Shown here piece by piece: positions 53,412 to 63,413 of a DNA stretch of 64,000 nucleotides. The position numbers and the translations under genes are program-made. A model generated the notes under the pieces. It ran no database searches. It saw nothing but the letters and a program-made list of their open reading frames with translations, and was not told the DNA's origin. The DNA is from Mangrovicella endophytica (lineage in GTDB: Bacteria > Pseudomonadota > Alphaproteobacteria > Rhizobiales > Rhizobiaceae), in NCBI RefSeq assembly GCF_002893625.1, contig NZ_PKMZ01000002.1, positions 638,260 through 702,259 on the forward strand. The letters run 5' to 3'. Every line of letters begins with the position of its first letter. The first letter of the stretch is position 1.

Positions 53412-55130
53412 TTAGAAGGCGTTGGCCACCCGAGCCGTCAGCTCATGCACCGGAGACGCCGTGCGGCCGGCGCCGCGAGAGCGGTTTGCCGACTCGAGCT
53501 GGAACTCGCCGATCAAATCGTTCAGCGAGCTGACCTCGGCGGAGAGCTGGTTGCAGGCGGCGGTCGATTCCTCCACCATTGCCGCATTCTGCTGCGTCGC
53601 CTTGTCGAGCGTCCCGACGGCCGTGTTGATCTCGCCGAGGCCCGAGGCCTGCATGCGTGCCGAGCTGACGATCGCCGTGACGTTGCTGTCGATTTCGGCG
53701 ACCTTCGCGACGATACCCTGCAGCGCCTGGCCCGCCTGATCAACGAGCTCGACACCTTCCTCCACCTGGTGGCGCGACGTCGAGATCAGGTCCTTGATCT
53801 CCTTGGCGGCCTCGGCCGAACGCTGCGCCAGGTTGCGGACCTCCGAGGCGACGACGGCAAAGCCGCGGCCAGCCTCACCCGCCCGTGCCGCCTCGACGCC
53901 GGCGTTGAGAGCCAGAAGATTGGTCTGGAAGGCGATTTCGTCGATGACGCCGATGATATTGCCGATGCGCCCCGACGACGATTCGATCTTGCCCATGGCA
54001 TCGACCGCGCGGGTGACGATGGCCCCCGACTGCTCGGCTTCCTTCTTGGCACGGGCAACGAGCTCGCCCGCCTCGTCGGCGCGCTTGCTGGAGGCCCGCA
54101 CGCTTTCCGTCATCTTGGCGAGTGCCGTCGAGGTCTCCTCGATGGCAGCCGCCTGCTGCTCGGTCCGCCGTGCGAGATCGTCCGAGGCGTGGCGGATCTG
54201 ATCGGCGCCAAGCTGGATTGCGGCGGCGTTGTTGCTGACCGTCTGCATCGCGCTCTGCAGATGTTCCACCGACGTGTTGAAGTTGCGGCGGATCGGATCG
54301 AGGGCGGCGTTGAAGGAGTTCTCGATCGTCTTCGTCAGATCGCCGTGGGCAAGGGCGTCGAGGGCCTGGCCTAGGGTCTCGACCGCCCGCACGCGAGCCG
54401 TGACGTCGGTGGCGTATTTGACGACCTTGACGGTCTTGCCGTTGAAGTCGAAAACCGGGTTGTAGGAGGCCTGGATGAAGACCTCCCGGCCGTTCTTGCC
54501 GATGCGCTTGAACTCGTCGGCGATGAACTGGCCCTCGCGCAGCTTCTGCCAGAAGCTCGCATAGTCAGCCGATGCCGCAGTCGCGGCGGGAACGAACATC
54601 CGGTGATGCTTGCCGACGATCTCGCTGAGTTCGTAGCCCATCGCCTTGAGGAAGTTGTCGTTGGCCGAGAGGATGGTCCCGTCGACGGTGAACTCGATGA
54701 CGGCCTGCGCACGGCCGATCGCGTCGACCTTAGCGCCTGCCTCGATGCTCTTCAGCTTCGTCTGGGTGATGTCGTTGGCGAACTTGACGATCCTCATCAC
54801 GCCGCCGCTGCTGTTCATGATCGGATTGTAGTTGCCGCGGATGAAGACCTCCCGGCCGGACTTGGTGATCCGCTTGAACTCGTCGCATTCGAAGTGACCG
54901 CTGCGCAGCTTGGCCCAGAAGATCTGGTACTCCGGAGTCTTGGCATGCTCGGGTTCGACGAAGATGGAGTGATGCTTGCCCACGATCTCGGGCAGCGAAT
55001 ATTCCATTAGATCGCAGAAGTTCTTGTTGGCTTTGAGGATGTTGCCGTCCAGGTCGAACTCGATGATGGCCGTCGAGCGATCAAGCGCGTTCAGGATCTG
55101 GTTCGACTTCGAAGCGAAGAAGTTCAGCAT
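53412..55130 (-). CDS. Soluble methyl-accepting chemotaxis protein with two PAS domains
   Basis: A 572-residue cytoplasmic chemoreceptor. Two PAS domains, about 15-130 and 140-250, are close duplicates: both contain (I/M)VGKHH, DEFKRI, G-REVFI and a YNP segment, so they arose by tandem duplication. There is no transmembrane segment. A coiled-coil and signalling (MA) domain follow, with [20 protein letters not shown] and the hairpin tip [19 protein letters not shown], which couples to CheA/CheW. It probably senses an internal ligand, redox or a flavin/heme cofactor. ATG 55130 is chosen; the frame extends to 55199. Monocistronic; no che genes nearby. Confidence 0.9.
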   Translation of the reverse strand: MLNFFASKSNQILNALDRSTAIIEFDLDGNILKANKNFCDLMEYSLPEIVGKHHSIFVEPEHAKTPEYQIFWAKLRSGHFECDEFKRITKSGREVFIRGNYNPIMNSSGGVMRIVKFANDITQTKLKSIEAGAKVDAIGRAQAVIEFTVDGTILSANDNFLKAMGYELSEIVGKHHRMFVPAATAASADYASFWQKLREGQFIADEFKRIGKNGREVFIQASYNPVFDFNGKTVKVVKYATDVTARVRAVETLGQALDALAHGDLTKTIENSFNAALDPIRRNFNTSVEHLQSAMQTVSNNAAAIQLGADQIRHASDDLARRTEQQAAAIEETSTALAKMTESVRASSKRADEAGELVARAKKEAEQSGAIVTRAVDAMGKIESSSGRIGNIIGVIDEIAFQTNLLALNAGVEAARAGEAGRGFAVVASEVRNLAQRSAEAAKEIKDLISTSRHQVEEGVELVDQAGQALQGIVAKVAEIDSNVTAIVSSARMQASGLGEINTAVGTLDKATQQNAAMVEESTAACNQLSAEVSSLNDLIGEFQLESANRSRGAGRTASPVHELTARVANAF

Positions 55131-55343
55131 GGGGCGAGCGTCGTCCAAGGGCAGCGAGGCCGGGTTGCACGGCAGGGATCTGAGGCGATCCTGCCGCATG
55201 GACAGTTAATTTCTCATCATCGTGCGCACTGACGCCATGTCCGACGCCGTATCGTCGCCTGTGCTGGAGATGCGGCTTACAGGGGCTTAAGCCTCTAGCG
55301 GACCAGCCGCTGCCATCATCGCGGAAGGATCGGCGAGGGATTG

Positions 55344-55418
55344 TGGTGCCGGCGGAGAGGATCGAACTCCCGACCTTCGGTTTACAAAACCGCTGCACTA
55401 CCGCTGTGCTACGCCGGC
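55344..55418 (-). tRNA. tRNA-Thr (TGT)
   Basis: A 75-base tRNA on the minus strand, 5' end at 55418, CCA encoded at 55344-55346. Anticodon TGT is complementary to 55384-55386 in loop TTTGTAA. Acceptor GCCGGCG pairs fully with CGCCGGC. Confidence 0.96.
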
Positions 55419-55860
55419 CCGCCGCTGCCGATAGCATGGTGCGCGCTCGAAATCAGCCTCAAATTCGCGGTGGAACGCAGAAGCAGCGTGCGATGTCTCT
55501 GCTGCCGCGCCCGGATGACGTGGAGACGTCATCTGCCCCGGGTGAAAGCTGCCGGACAACTGCCTCCGGGCTTCCTCTGCCTACAACAGCTGCCGCGTGT
55601 ATGTGGCCGACGCTATCGAGGGACAAAGTTCATCGGCGACGACGTTTTCCGCTCAGGCTGTAGCGATCAAGCTGCCGTGTTTCCCGCGAAGCGTGCTGCG
55701 GAGCCGTGGGCCGCGCATGTTGCCGCCAGTCCGATCCGCGTTTTACCTTGGCGTCCGGCCATGCTAGCCGGGAGATGGTACTGCCGCCTGTTGGTCGCGT
55801 TTGCCGTAGCTCCGGGCTCGGCGACGACGGACAGCGGCATGCCGGACCGTCAACGGCCCG
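55419..55860. other. Intergenic region between tRNA-Thr and nadK
   Basis: About 440 bases. A perfect 8-bp hairpin GATGACGT-GGAG-ACGTCATC is at 55513-55532. A possible nadK promoter (TTGGCG near 55749) is weak. Frames crossing the tRNA are shadows; no gene recognised. Confidence 0.35.
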
Positions 55861-56643
55861 ATGGACGACATGTCACGAGACCCGCATTCGATCTCGTTCC
55901 TCGCCAGCCCGACCGAGGAGGCGCAGACCGCCGCCCGCGCGCTGGCCGCCCTCTACGGCAATGAACGGCCGGAGGATGCCGAGATCATTGTCGCGCTCGG
56001 TGGCGACGGCTTCATGCTGCATGTGCAGCATCGGTTCATGGGCACGAGCAAGCCCATCTACGGAATGAACAAGGGCACCGTCGGCTTCCTCATGAACGAA
56101 TATCGTGAGGATGGGCTGCGGGAGCGTCTTGCCGCGGCCGTAGAGACCGAGATCCGGCCGCTCGCGATGTCGGCCGTCGATGCCGCCGGCGCGGTTCATG
56201 AGGCGCTCGCGATCAACGAGGTGTCGATCTTCCGTCAGTCCTATCAGGCGGCACGCCTGGAAATCCGGATCGACGGCAAGGTGCGGCTGGAAGAGCTGAT
56301 CTGTGACGGCGTCATGGTGGCGACGCCCACCGGCTCGACCGCCTACAATCTTTCGGCGCAGGGGCCGATCATCCCGATGCGGGCGCCGCTGCTGGCCCTG
56401 ACGCCGGTGAGCGCCTTCCGGCCACGGCGCTGGCATGGCGCGCTGCTGTCGAACCATCAGGTGGTGGAAGTCACTACGCTCGAGCCGGGCAAGCGGCCCG
56501 TCAACGCGGTTGCCGATGCGGACGAGGTGAAATCGGTACAGAAGGTGACAATCCGCGAAGCGACGGATGTCTGCGCCGTGATCCTGTTCGACAAGGATCA
56601 TTCCTGGGAAGAACGCATCCTGGCGGAGCAGTTCCGCTACTGA
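55861..56643 (+). CDS. nadK: NAD kinase
   Basis: A 260-residue ATP-NAD kinase, making NADP. The GGDG motif is at about residues 46-49 (ALGGDGFMLHV), GMNKGTVGFLMNEY follows, and the second conserved region DGVMVATPTGSTAYNLSAQGP (in pieces) binds NAD. ATG 55861 and 55870 are both possible starts; neither has a strong ribosome binding site. Single gene between tRNA-Thr and the DUF2336 gene. Confidence 0.93.
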   Translation: MDDMSRDPHSISFLASPTEEAQTAARALAALYGNERPEDAEIIVALGGDGFMLHVQHRFMGTSKPIYGMNKGTVGFLMNEYREDGLRERLAAAVETEIRPLAMSAVDAAGAVHEALAINEVSIFRQSYQAARLEIRIDGKVRLEELICDGVMVATPTGSTAYNLSAQGPIIPMRAPLLALTPVSAFRPRRWHGALLSNHQVVEVTTLEPGKRPVNAVADADEVKSVQKVTIREATDVCAVILFDKDHSWEERILAEQFRY

Positions 56644-56703
56644 CGGCAGACCATTGCGATGACAGGCACTCCGGCCTGACCAGCAAGAGGCGGCCGGCCA
56701 AGA

Positions 56704-57849
56704 TCAGGCGGCCAGACGCCAGGCCCGCTCGCGCACCAGATCGCGGGCACCTTCGGCCGACAGCCGGCGCAGCAGCGCCATGGCACCGTCGAACTCGGCC
56801 TGACCAGCAATGCCCGAGCGCCCGGCATTGCGCACCACGCGCTCCATGACGCGCTGCGGCATCTCGGACGGATCGATGGACAACCGGCCCCGCGCCACCT
56901 CGCGCCAGAGCTGGACGGCGGCGAGGAAGAGGGGCGCGGCCGACCGCGGCAGCCCACAACTGGCGACGAGTGCCGTGAAGGCGGCCTCGCGTCCGTCGAC
57001 CAGCACGGACTGGAGCCGACGCTCCGACACGCGTCCAAGCGCAGCCAAGGCGGCGGCGAAAAGGTCGATGTTGCCGGCGCAGACCGCCCGCAGCAGGAAG
57101 GCCGTCGAAAGCTGGCCGCTGGCCCGCAGATGCTCCACGAGCGCAGCCGTTTCCGTGTGCTCGATCGAAGCTGCGAGCTGCGCTGTGGCCCGTTCGCAGG
57201 AGTCGAAGGCGACGCGCTCAGCGCGTCCGGCGCCGAGGGTCGCCCGGACCAGCGGATGAGCGGCGAGGGCGTTCGAGACCTCGACGATCAGCGCTTGCCG
57301 CACGTCGGCGGGAAGATCGTCGCGGCTCGCCAGCTGCGAGCGGATCTCCGGGTCGGAACCGAAGCGCTCGGCAAGACGCCGAGACGTCGCTCGGGTCAGG
57401 ACGGCACCGCGGTTGCGCAGCAGGATGGCGCAGGCGTCGCGGCTGGCGTGCTCGACCAGTGCTGCGGCGATGCTGCGACCAACATGTGAGCGTGCCGCAA
57501 CGGCTGCCTGCATGCGCGGCTCGCCGGCGGTCGCGAGTTCGAGCAGTTCGTCGTCTTCCAGAAGAGGGGAGCAGCGCGCCACGTAAGCGGCGATCTCGGT
57601 GGTGTCCGCCAGAAGCGCCAGGATCAAGGCGCGCGGCGCCTCTGCCGAATGCGCCAGTGCGCCTGCCAGCGCCTTGCGCACCTTTGGCGACGGATCATCC
57701 AGCGACAGGATCAGGACGGACTCGGCAAGCGCGCGATCGGCGGAGGCGATCTGGCCGCTGGTCCAGGCTTCGGCGAGCAGCGTCACGCCAGCGGCCCGTT
57801 CGGACGCGCCGGCCGTATCGCACCAGGCCAGAAACCGTTGCACCATCAT
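56704..57849 (-). CDS. DUF2336 domain protein
   Basis: A 381-residue helical-repeat protein with the alphaproteobacterial DUF2336 region: DDPSPKVRKALAGALAHS, ALLADTTEIAAYVARCSPLL and further HEAT-like helices (EPRMQAAVAARSHVGRSIAAAL in part). Family members are thought to act in regulation or scaffolding, but function is not established. ATG 57849 is followed by a second ATG at 57846; GGGAG is upstream. Convergent with nadK. Confidence 0.8.
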   Translation of the reverse strand: MMVQRFLAWCDTAGASERAAGVTLLAEAWTSGQIASADRALAESVLILSLDDPSPKVRKALAGALAHSAEAPRALILALLADTTEIAAYVARCSPLLEDDELLELATAGEPRMQAAVAARSHVGRSIAAALVEHASRDACAILLRNRGAVLTRATSRRLAERFGSDPEIRSQLASRDDLPADVRQALIVEVSNALAAHPLVRATLGAGRAERVAFDSCERATAQLAASIEHTETAALVEHLRASGQLSTAFLLRAVCAGNIDLFAAALAALGRVSERRLQSVLVDGREAAFTALVASCGLPRSAAPLFLAAVQLWREVARGRLSIDPSEMPQRVMERVVRNAGRSGIAGQAEFDGAMALLRRLSAEGARDLVRERAWRLAA

Positions 57850-57976
57850 TGCGGCACGCTCCCTTGCGCACGTCCCGAGACCTCTTCGGTGCCGATACTG
57901 ACGGCCAATGGTTTACGTTTGGTTCACCATGTTCGTTGGGAAAGCGGAAAGTTCCTCCCTGACAGCATGAAAGCGC

Positions 57977-58597
57977 TCAGATGTCACCGCCATCCGCCCG
58001 CCGCGGCCGGTCGAGCTGGAACACCGCCTCCGTGACGGCGTAGTCGAGGTAGCCGAGCCGGGAGAGCGGCGCTGCCAGCCCCATGTCGATCATCCCGTTC
58101 GTCAGGATCGATTCGTCGATGTGGATGCCGACGACCTCACCGATGACCATGACGTTCTCGGACGCTCGACCGTCCGCACCCTTCGGCTGAAACCACTCCG
58201 TCACCTTGCATTCCAGCGCGGCAGGCGCTTCGCCGACGCGCGGCGCCGCGACGAGGCGGCACGGTGCCTCCGTCAGACCGGCGATCGAGAACTCGCTAGT
58301 GCCGCGAGGCGCCGGTGCGGAGCTGCGAACCACAGCTCTGGCCAGCGCTCCGGTCGCGAGATTGGCGACGAACTCGCCGCTCTCGATAGCGAAGCTGGCG
58401 GTATCCTTCATGCCGCTCGACGAAAACATCACCAGTTTGGGGTGATCGGCAATGGCGTTGAAGAAGCTGTAGGGCGCCAGGTTGACGGCACCGCTGCGGC
58501 TGCGTGTCGAGATCCAGCCGATCGGCCGCGGCGCCACGATCGCCTTGAACGGATCGTGCGGCAGGCCATGATCGTTGCGGCGCGTCTCATAGAACAT
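57977..58597 (-). CDS. Flavin reductase family protein (flavoredoxin-like)
   Basis: A 206-residue FMN-binding split-barrel protein: FKAIVAPRPIGWISTRS (the family motif with the FMN phosphate contact), NLAPYSFFNAIADHP, EFVANLATGALARAV and VMVIGEVVGIHID. It differs from the HpaC-like protein at 2.5 kb and belongs to the flavoredoxin/DIM6-like branch. ATG 58597 overlaps the nitroreductase stop by one base (TGATG), so the pair is translationally coupled. It may feed reduced FMN to a partner; substrate unknown. Confidence 0.88.
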   Translation of the reverse strand: MFYETRRNDHGLPHDPFKAIVAPRPIGWISTRSRSGAVNLAPYSFFNAIADHPKLVMFSSSGMKDTASFAIESGEFVANLATGALARAVVRSSAPAPRGTSEFSIAGLTEAPCRLVAAPRVGEAPAALECKVTEWFQPKGADGRASENVMVIGEVVGIHIDESILTNGMIDMGLAAPLSRLGYLDYAVTEAVFQLDRPRRADGGDI

Positions 58598-59181
58598 CAG
58601 GCGATCTCGGGCGCTGTGGCTTCCGTGACGATCGAGGCGAGGTCCGGGCGAGGGCGCTCGCTGGGCGGCTCGGCCGGCGTGCCGACATGCACGAAGCCGA
58701 TCACCTTTTCCTCGGGAGCGATGCCGAGGATCTGCTTGGCGTCCTCGTCATAGGCGACCCACTCCGTGACCCAGTTGGCGGCATAGCCATGCGCATGCAC
58801 GGCGTTGACGAGGTTCATCGCGGCGGCACCGCCCGAGAGAACCTGCTCCCACATCGGGATCTTCACGTGCTCGCGGGCGGTGGAGACGATGCCGATCACG
58901 AGCGGCGCCCGGGTGAAGCGGCCGCGCTCGACCGACCGCCGCGTCTCGGTCGCGGTGTCGCCATCGCGGGACACGACGAGCCGTTCGAGCGCAGCGCCGA
59001 CGCCCGCGGCGGCCTCGCCGCGATATAGAATGAAGCGCCACGGGGCGAGCTTGCCATGGTCGGGCACGCGCGCAGCGATGGTGAGGATGGTTTCCAGCTC
59101 GGCGCCTTCGGGCGCTGGCGCCTTCAGCATCGGGATCGGGATGGAGCGCCGGGTGGCGAGAAGCGCGGTCGCGTCGGTCAT
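58597..59181 (-). CDS. Nitroreductase family protein
   Basis: A 194-residue nitroreductase (YdjA-like short form), an FMN enzyme that uses NAD(P)H to reduce nitro or quinone compounds. LATRRSIPIPMLKAPAP, RVPDHGKLAPWRFILYRG and LNLVNAVHAHGYAANWVTEW (in part) and the late EEKVIGFVHVGTP are typical. ATG 59181 has AGAAGGACC upstream; the frame is open to 59457 but contains no earlier suitable start. Overlaps the flavin reductase by one base, so both probably form a redox unit. Confidence 0.88.
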   Translation of the reverse strand: MTDATALLATRRSIPIPMLKAPAPEGAELETILTIAARVPDHGKLAPWRFILYRGEAAAGVGAALERLVVSRDGDTATETRRSVERGRFTRAPLVIGIVSTAREHVKIPMWEQVLSGGAAAMNLVNAVHAHGYAANWVTEWVAYDEDAKQILGIAPEEKVIGFVHVGTPAEPPSERPRPDLASIVTEATAPEIA

Positions 59182-59486
59182 CGTGCAGGTCCTTCTGGCA
59201 TGGTGGCAGCTATCGTGCCGATCCCGGCATGTCCAGCAGAGCGGCGGCCTAAGCGGCATCTGCGTCTCCAATACGGACGAGGTTGCCGTGACCGCTGCTC
59301 TGGTCAGGCAGCAGCGTCGGGTGCACGGTGAGGCCGGCACGTCCATCTTGGTGCAGGCGTTCACTCGCGCTAGTATCGAGTCAACTGCCATGTTGAGATG
59401 CCTGATATGCCTGAACTTTCCGGCCCCGGCGGCCGCGTCGCTACCATGGCTCCACACTCTTCAGGGCTCTCCACGGACAGGCCCTC

Positions 59487-60224
59487 ATGAACGCCTCGAC
59501 GCTGCCGCTGAAGGGAGTCCTCTTCGACAAGGACGGCACGCTGCTCGACTTCGATGCCACCTGGGGACCCGCGACGGCCGCAGTTCTGGCAGCGCTCGCC
59601 GATGGCGACGAGACGCGCATCGATGCGCTTGCCGATGCCTGCGGCTTTCGGCGGGAGACGCTCGGCTTCGACCCAACATCGCCGATCATCGCCGGCGACC
59701 CCGGCTCCTTTGTGCCGACCTGGGCGGAGATGCTTGGGCTGACCTATGATGCCGGCTTCATCGCTCGTGTCGACGGGCTCTACCGCGCCGAGAGCCTGCG
59801 CTCCCTGAAGGGCTATGCCGATGTCTCCACCGGTATCGATGCCTTAGTCGCTGCCGGGCTGAAGATCGGGCTTGCCACCAACGATTCCGAGGTCGCGGCA
59901 AAGGCACATCTGGAGGCCATGGGCGTCGCGGATCGCTTCGACTTCATCTGCGGTTATGATTCAGGTTTCGGCGCCAAGCCCTTGCCGGGCATGGTGGAAG
60001 CCTTCGCGAAGGCCATCGGCGCCGAGGCCGCCGAGGTCGTCATGATCGGCGACTCCGCCCATGATATCGAGACAGCACGGCGTGCCGGCGCGCGCGCCAT
60101 CGGCATTGCCCGGACGCCGGCCGCCGCGGCCGCCCTCGACGGACACGCCGATGTGATCGTGATGGACCTCGCGGGCCTAGCCGACGAACTCGGCCTTCGA
60201 GGGCGGAGCACAGTTACGGCTTGA
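59487..60224 (+). CDS. HAD family hydrolase (phosphoglycolate phosphatase-like)
   Basis: A 245-residue haloacid-dehalogenase-fold phosphatase: motif I FDKDGTLLDFDATWG, motif II LATNDSE, motif III Lys in GFGAKPLPGM and motif IV MIGDSAHDIETARR, in a cap-type C1 layout. Gph-like activity on 2-phosphoglycolate or similar small phosphates is the likely role. GGACAGG precedes ATG 59487. Stands alone between two transcripts. Confidence 0.88.
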   Translation: MNASTLPLKGVLFDKDGTLLDFDATWGPATAAVLAALADGDETRIDALADACGFRRETLGFDPTSPIIAGDPGSFVPTWAEMLGLTYDAGFIARVDGLYRAESLRSLKGYADVSTGIDALVAAGLKIGLATNDSEVAAKAHLEAMGVADRFDFICGYDSGFGAKPLPGMVEAFAKAIGAEAAEVVMIGDSAHDIETARRAGARAIGIARTPAAAAALDGHADVIVMDLAGLADELGLRGRSTVTA

Positions 60225-60412
60225 GGCTTGAGACATGCTGACAGGCGCCCGGCGGCGTCCGTCGTTGATTCATTGTTGCATGAGCAAGGACAGCCGCAGC
60301 CTGGCCGCAGCAGGGCAATTCGCCGCAGCCGGCCGATCGTGAATATCGACTGGACAGATGCAACGTTCCTTCAACCCGGATCCTCTAAACCAGGGTCCGA
60401 AGGAGAGCTACG

Positions 60413-62110
60413 ATGCCCGAAGCCCAGTCCTCAGACCTGATGTACAGGCTGCTCGTTCAGGGCGTCCGGGACTATGCCATCTATCTGCTCGACCCCGTCG
60501 GCGTGATCCTGAACTGGAACGAGGGCGCGGCACGCGCCAAGGGTTATCTGGCCGAGGAAGTGGTCGGCCGCAACTTCGAGATCTTCTATTCGGATGCCGA
60601 CAGGCGTGCGGGCGTTCCGCACAAGAACCTGAAGATCGCCTTGGCTGACGGCCATTTGACGACGGAAGGCTGGCGATACCGCAAGAACGGCACGGCATTC
60701 TGGGCGAGCGTGATGCTCGATCCTGTTCGGGACGAGCATGGCGCTCTTGTCGGCTTCGCCAAGATCACACGCGATCTGACCGAGCAGCGTGACGCCGAAC
60801 ACCGGCTCCTGCATCTGGCCAACCACGATCCGCTGACCGGTCTGCCAAATCGCGCCGCCTTCGCCGCCGAGCTCGAAGAAGCCCTGCCGCAGCTCTGGTA
60901 TGGGGCGACCGGCGCGCTCCACTACATTGACCTCGACCGCTTCAAGCCGGTCAACGACTTCTACGGCCATGCCATCGGCGACCTTCTGCTGCAGCAAGTG
61001 GCAGGGCGCCTGCGCAAGCTCGTCGGTCCCGGCGACTTCGTCGCGCGCCTCGGCGGGGACGAGTTCGCGGTGCTTCAGATGGGGTCGGTCGGGGAGGACT
61101 CGGTCAACCGCATGGCCGATAGCATCATCGACAGCCTCAGCGAGCCGTTCGGGATCGGTGACGTTTCGGCCGTCATCGGCGCCAGCGTCGGTATCGCGCG
61201 GGCGCCCGTGGACGGTACGACGACGGCCGACCTACTGCGCAACGCTGACCTCGCGCTCTACGATGCCAAGGAGCGGGGCCGCGGCTGCCACAGCCGCTAC
61301 GATTCCATACTGAACGAGCGCGCCGTCAGCCGCCGAATCCTTGAATTGAAGCTTCGCCAGGCGATCCTGAGCAAGGAATTCCAGCTCCACTATCAGCCTG
61401 TCGCCAGCGCGCAGAGCGGTGAGATCGTCGCTTATGAGGCATTGCTGCGGTGGGCGGATCCCGCCAGCGGCAAGATGATATCGCCGGGCGAGTTCATCCC
61501 CATGGCCGAGGATCTCGACCTGATGGTGGAGATCGGCGCCTGGGTGCTGCGGGAGGCGTGCCGGCAAGCCAAGTCGTGGCCGAACGAGGCGACCGTCGCC
61601 GTCAACGTGTCGGCGACGCAGCTGCGCGATACCAATTTCGTCGGCACCGTACGGGAGGCGCTCGCCTCCTCCGGTTTGCCTGCCGATCGGCTGGAGCTGG
61701 AGATCACCGAAACGGCGGTGCTGGACAGTATCGAACTTGCCTCCAAGACCCTGAAGCAGCTTCGCAGCATCGGTGTCCTGATCGCCCTCGACGACTTCGG
61801 CACGGGCTTTTCGTCGCTCAGCCTCGTACAGAACCTGCCGCTGACCCGAATCAAGATCGACCAGAGTTTCGTGCGTGCGATCGACGACACGCGCCGGTCG
61901 GTCGCGGTGATCCGCGCCGTCGTGTCCCTCTGCAAGGGCTTCGATCTCGCGACGACCGCCGAGGGTGTCGAGACGGAAGAGCAGCGACGCGTGCTGGTGG
62001 AGCATGGCTGCCAGGATCTGCAGGGCTATCTGATCGGTCGCCCGCAGCCGATGACCCCAACCTCATCCGGACGTACGGAGCCGTCGGTCGAGGTTCTCCG
62101 CTACGCCTGA
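60413..62110 (+). CDS. PAS-GGDEF-EAL cyclic di-GMP enzyme
   Basis: A 565-residue signalling protein. PAS domain, residues about 10-125 (VRDYAIYLLDPVGVILNWNEG in part, GWRYRKNGTAFWASV). GGDEF domain, about 135-300, with an intact RLGGDEFAVL active site and preceding DLDRFKPVNDFYGHAIGD. EAL domain, about 310-560, with an intact AYEALLRW, NVSATQL, ELEITE, ALDDFGTGFSS and AEGVETEEQ. All catalytic and metal residues needed for both synthesis and breakdown of c-di-GMP appear present, so net direction depends on the PAS signal. No transmembrane segment. AAGGAGAG precedes ATG 60413. Confidence 0.93.
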   Translation: MPEAQSSDLMYRLLVQGVRDYAIYLLDPVGVILNWNEGAARAKGYLAEEVVGRNFEIFYSDADRRAGVPHKNLKIALADGHLTTEGWRYRKNGTAFWASVMLDPVRDEHGALVGFAKITRDLTEQRDAEHRLLHLANHDPLTGLPNRAAFAAELEEALPQLWYGATGALHYIDLDRFKPVNDFYGHAIGDLLLQQVAGRLRKLVGPGDFVARLGGDEFAVLQMGSVGEDSVNRMADSIIDSLSEPFGIGDVSAVIGASVGIARAPVDGTTTADLLRNADLALYDAKERGRGCHSRYDSILNERAVSRRILELKLRQAILSKEFQLHYQPVASAQSGEIVAYEALLRWADPASGKMISPGEFIPMAEDLDLMVEIGAWVLREACRQAKSWPNEATVAVNVSATQLRDTNFVGTVREALASSGLPADRLELEITETAVLDSIELASKTLKQLRSIGVLIALDDFGTGFSSLSLVQNLPLTRIKIDQSFVRAIDDTRRSVAVIRAVVSLCKGFDLATTAEGVETEEQRRVLVEHGCQDLQGYLIGRPQPMTPTSSGRTEPSVEVLRYA

Positions 62111-62244
62111 GCCATCAGCGTGGTCAGCGGCGAGGGTGCTGCCGATGCGCCAGCCGATGCAGGCCACGCTTCGGGCGTCCTTGACGCTTCGAAGGTCGTT
62201 GCCGCACACGGCGACCCAGACCGATCAGGGTAAGTAGCGCCGTA

Positions 62245-63120
62245 TCAGCCGAGATGGCGCCGCGCCGCATAGAGCGCGACAGCCGCGGCGTTGGAGACGT
62301 TGAGGGAGCGGATCGCGCCCGGCATCTCCAGCCGGGCCAGAGCGGCGACGGTCTCCCGCGTCTTCTGCCGAAGGCCCTTGCCCTCCGACCCCAGAACCAG
62401 CGCGATGCGCGAGCCGGAGAATGTCGCTTCCAGCTGCTCCGGCCCTTCCGAATCGAGCCCGATGGTGCGGTAGCCAAGGGCGTCGAGCTGCCCGAGTGCC
62501 TCGGCGAGGTTGCCGATCTGCACGTAAGGCACGTGCTCCAGCGCGCCTGACGCGGATTTGGCGAGGACGCCGGATTCCTGCGGCGAGTGGCGGGCGGTGG
62601 TGATCACCGCGCCGGCGCCGAAGGCCGTGGCGGAGCGCAGGATCGCGCCGACATTGTGCGGGTCGGTGACCTGATCGAGCACCAGCAGCAGCGGCGAATC
62701 ATCGAGGTCGCGCAGCGTGCGGACGGGCAGGGGATCAGCTTCCAGCATCACGCCCTGATGCACGGCATCATCGCCGAGGAGCTGGTCGAGCTGCCGCGGC
62801 TCCACCATTTCGGGCGCAATGCGCGGCGCCTCTGCATCGAGCTCCAGGCGGTTCAAGGCGTTGCGGGTGACGAGCAGCCGGCGCAGCCGACGCTGCGGAT
62901 TGGCGAGCGCCGCCGCCACGGTGTGCAAGCCATAGAGGCGCACGAGTCCCGCCGGCACCTCGCCGGGCTGGCGCGCCTGCTTGCCGCTGCCCGCTTTCCC
63001 CGCGTGACCGCGGCTAGCGCCGGTCGGCTGATCGCCTGGGCGGGACCGATCTCGATGGGCCCGCCGCAGGCGCGCATAGTGGCTGTCTTTCGGGGTGCCG
63101 TGGGGCGTCTCGTCGTTCAT
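62245..63120 (-). CDS. rlmB: 23S rRNA (guanosine-2'-O-)-methyltransferase RlmB (SPOUT family)
   Basis: A 291-residue TrmH/RlmB-type SPOUT methyltransferase that modifies G2251 of 23S rRNA. The N-terminal substrate-binding L30e-like domain (about 60-130: GLVRLYGLHTVAAALANPQR) and the catalytic knot (LDQVTDPHNVGAILRSA, LVLGSEGKGL, SLNVSNAAAVALY) are complete. The first 55 residues are a basic, disordered extension. ATG 63120 has AAGGAAAG upstream; the longer frame to 63450 crosses tRNA-Tyr and is an artefact. The order rlmB-tRNA-Tyr-tRNA-Gly-tuf is conserved. Confidence 0.92.
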   Translation of the reverse strand: MNDETPHGTPKDSHYARLRRAHRDRSRPGDQPTGASRGHAGKAGSGKQARQPGEVPAGLVRLYGLHTVAAALANPQRRLRRLLVTRNALNRLELDAEAPRIAPEMVEPRQLDQLLGDDAVHQGVMLEADPLPVRTLRDLDDSPLLLVLDQVTDPHNVGAILRSATAFGAGAVITTARHSPQESGVLAKSASGALEHVPYVQIGNLAEALGQLDALGYRTIGLDSEGPEQLEATFSGSRIALVLGSEGKGLRQKTRETVAALARLEMPGAIRSLNVSNAAAVALYAARRHLG

Positions 63121-63305
63121 GCCGCTTTCCTTAGACGCTGCCACGCCGGTGCTCAACGGCATGCTGCGGGAGCCGCTCGCTCGTTCTCCGGCGGGCGTTG
63201 ACAGATCAGGCCGCTGCCGCCATAAGCCGGCCCATGGCTGCACCGCCTCAAGCGGCGCGGTCTGCCGCATGAAGCCATGCGCGCTCGAGTGCCGACGGCA
63301 GGACC

Positions 63306-63390
63306 GGAGGGATGCCCGAGTGGTTAAAGGGGACGGACTGTAAATCCGTTGGCTATGCCTACGTTGGTTCAAATCCAACTCCCTCCACCA
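63306..63390 (+). tRNA. tRNA-Tyr (GTA)
   Basis: An 85-base class II tRNA with a long variable arm, CCA encoded at 63388-63390. Anticodon GTA at 63340-63342. Acceptor GGAGGGA pairs with TCCCTCC. Confidence 0.97.
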
Positions 63391-63413
63391 CTGCCGGATC
63401 TGCACTCGATGAT

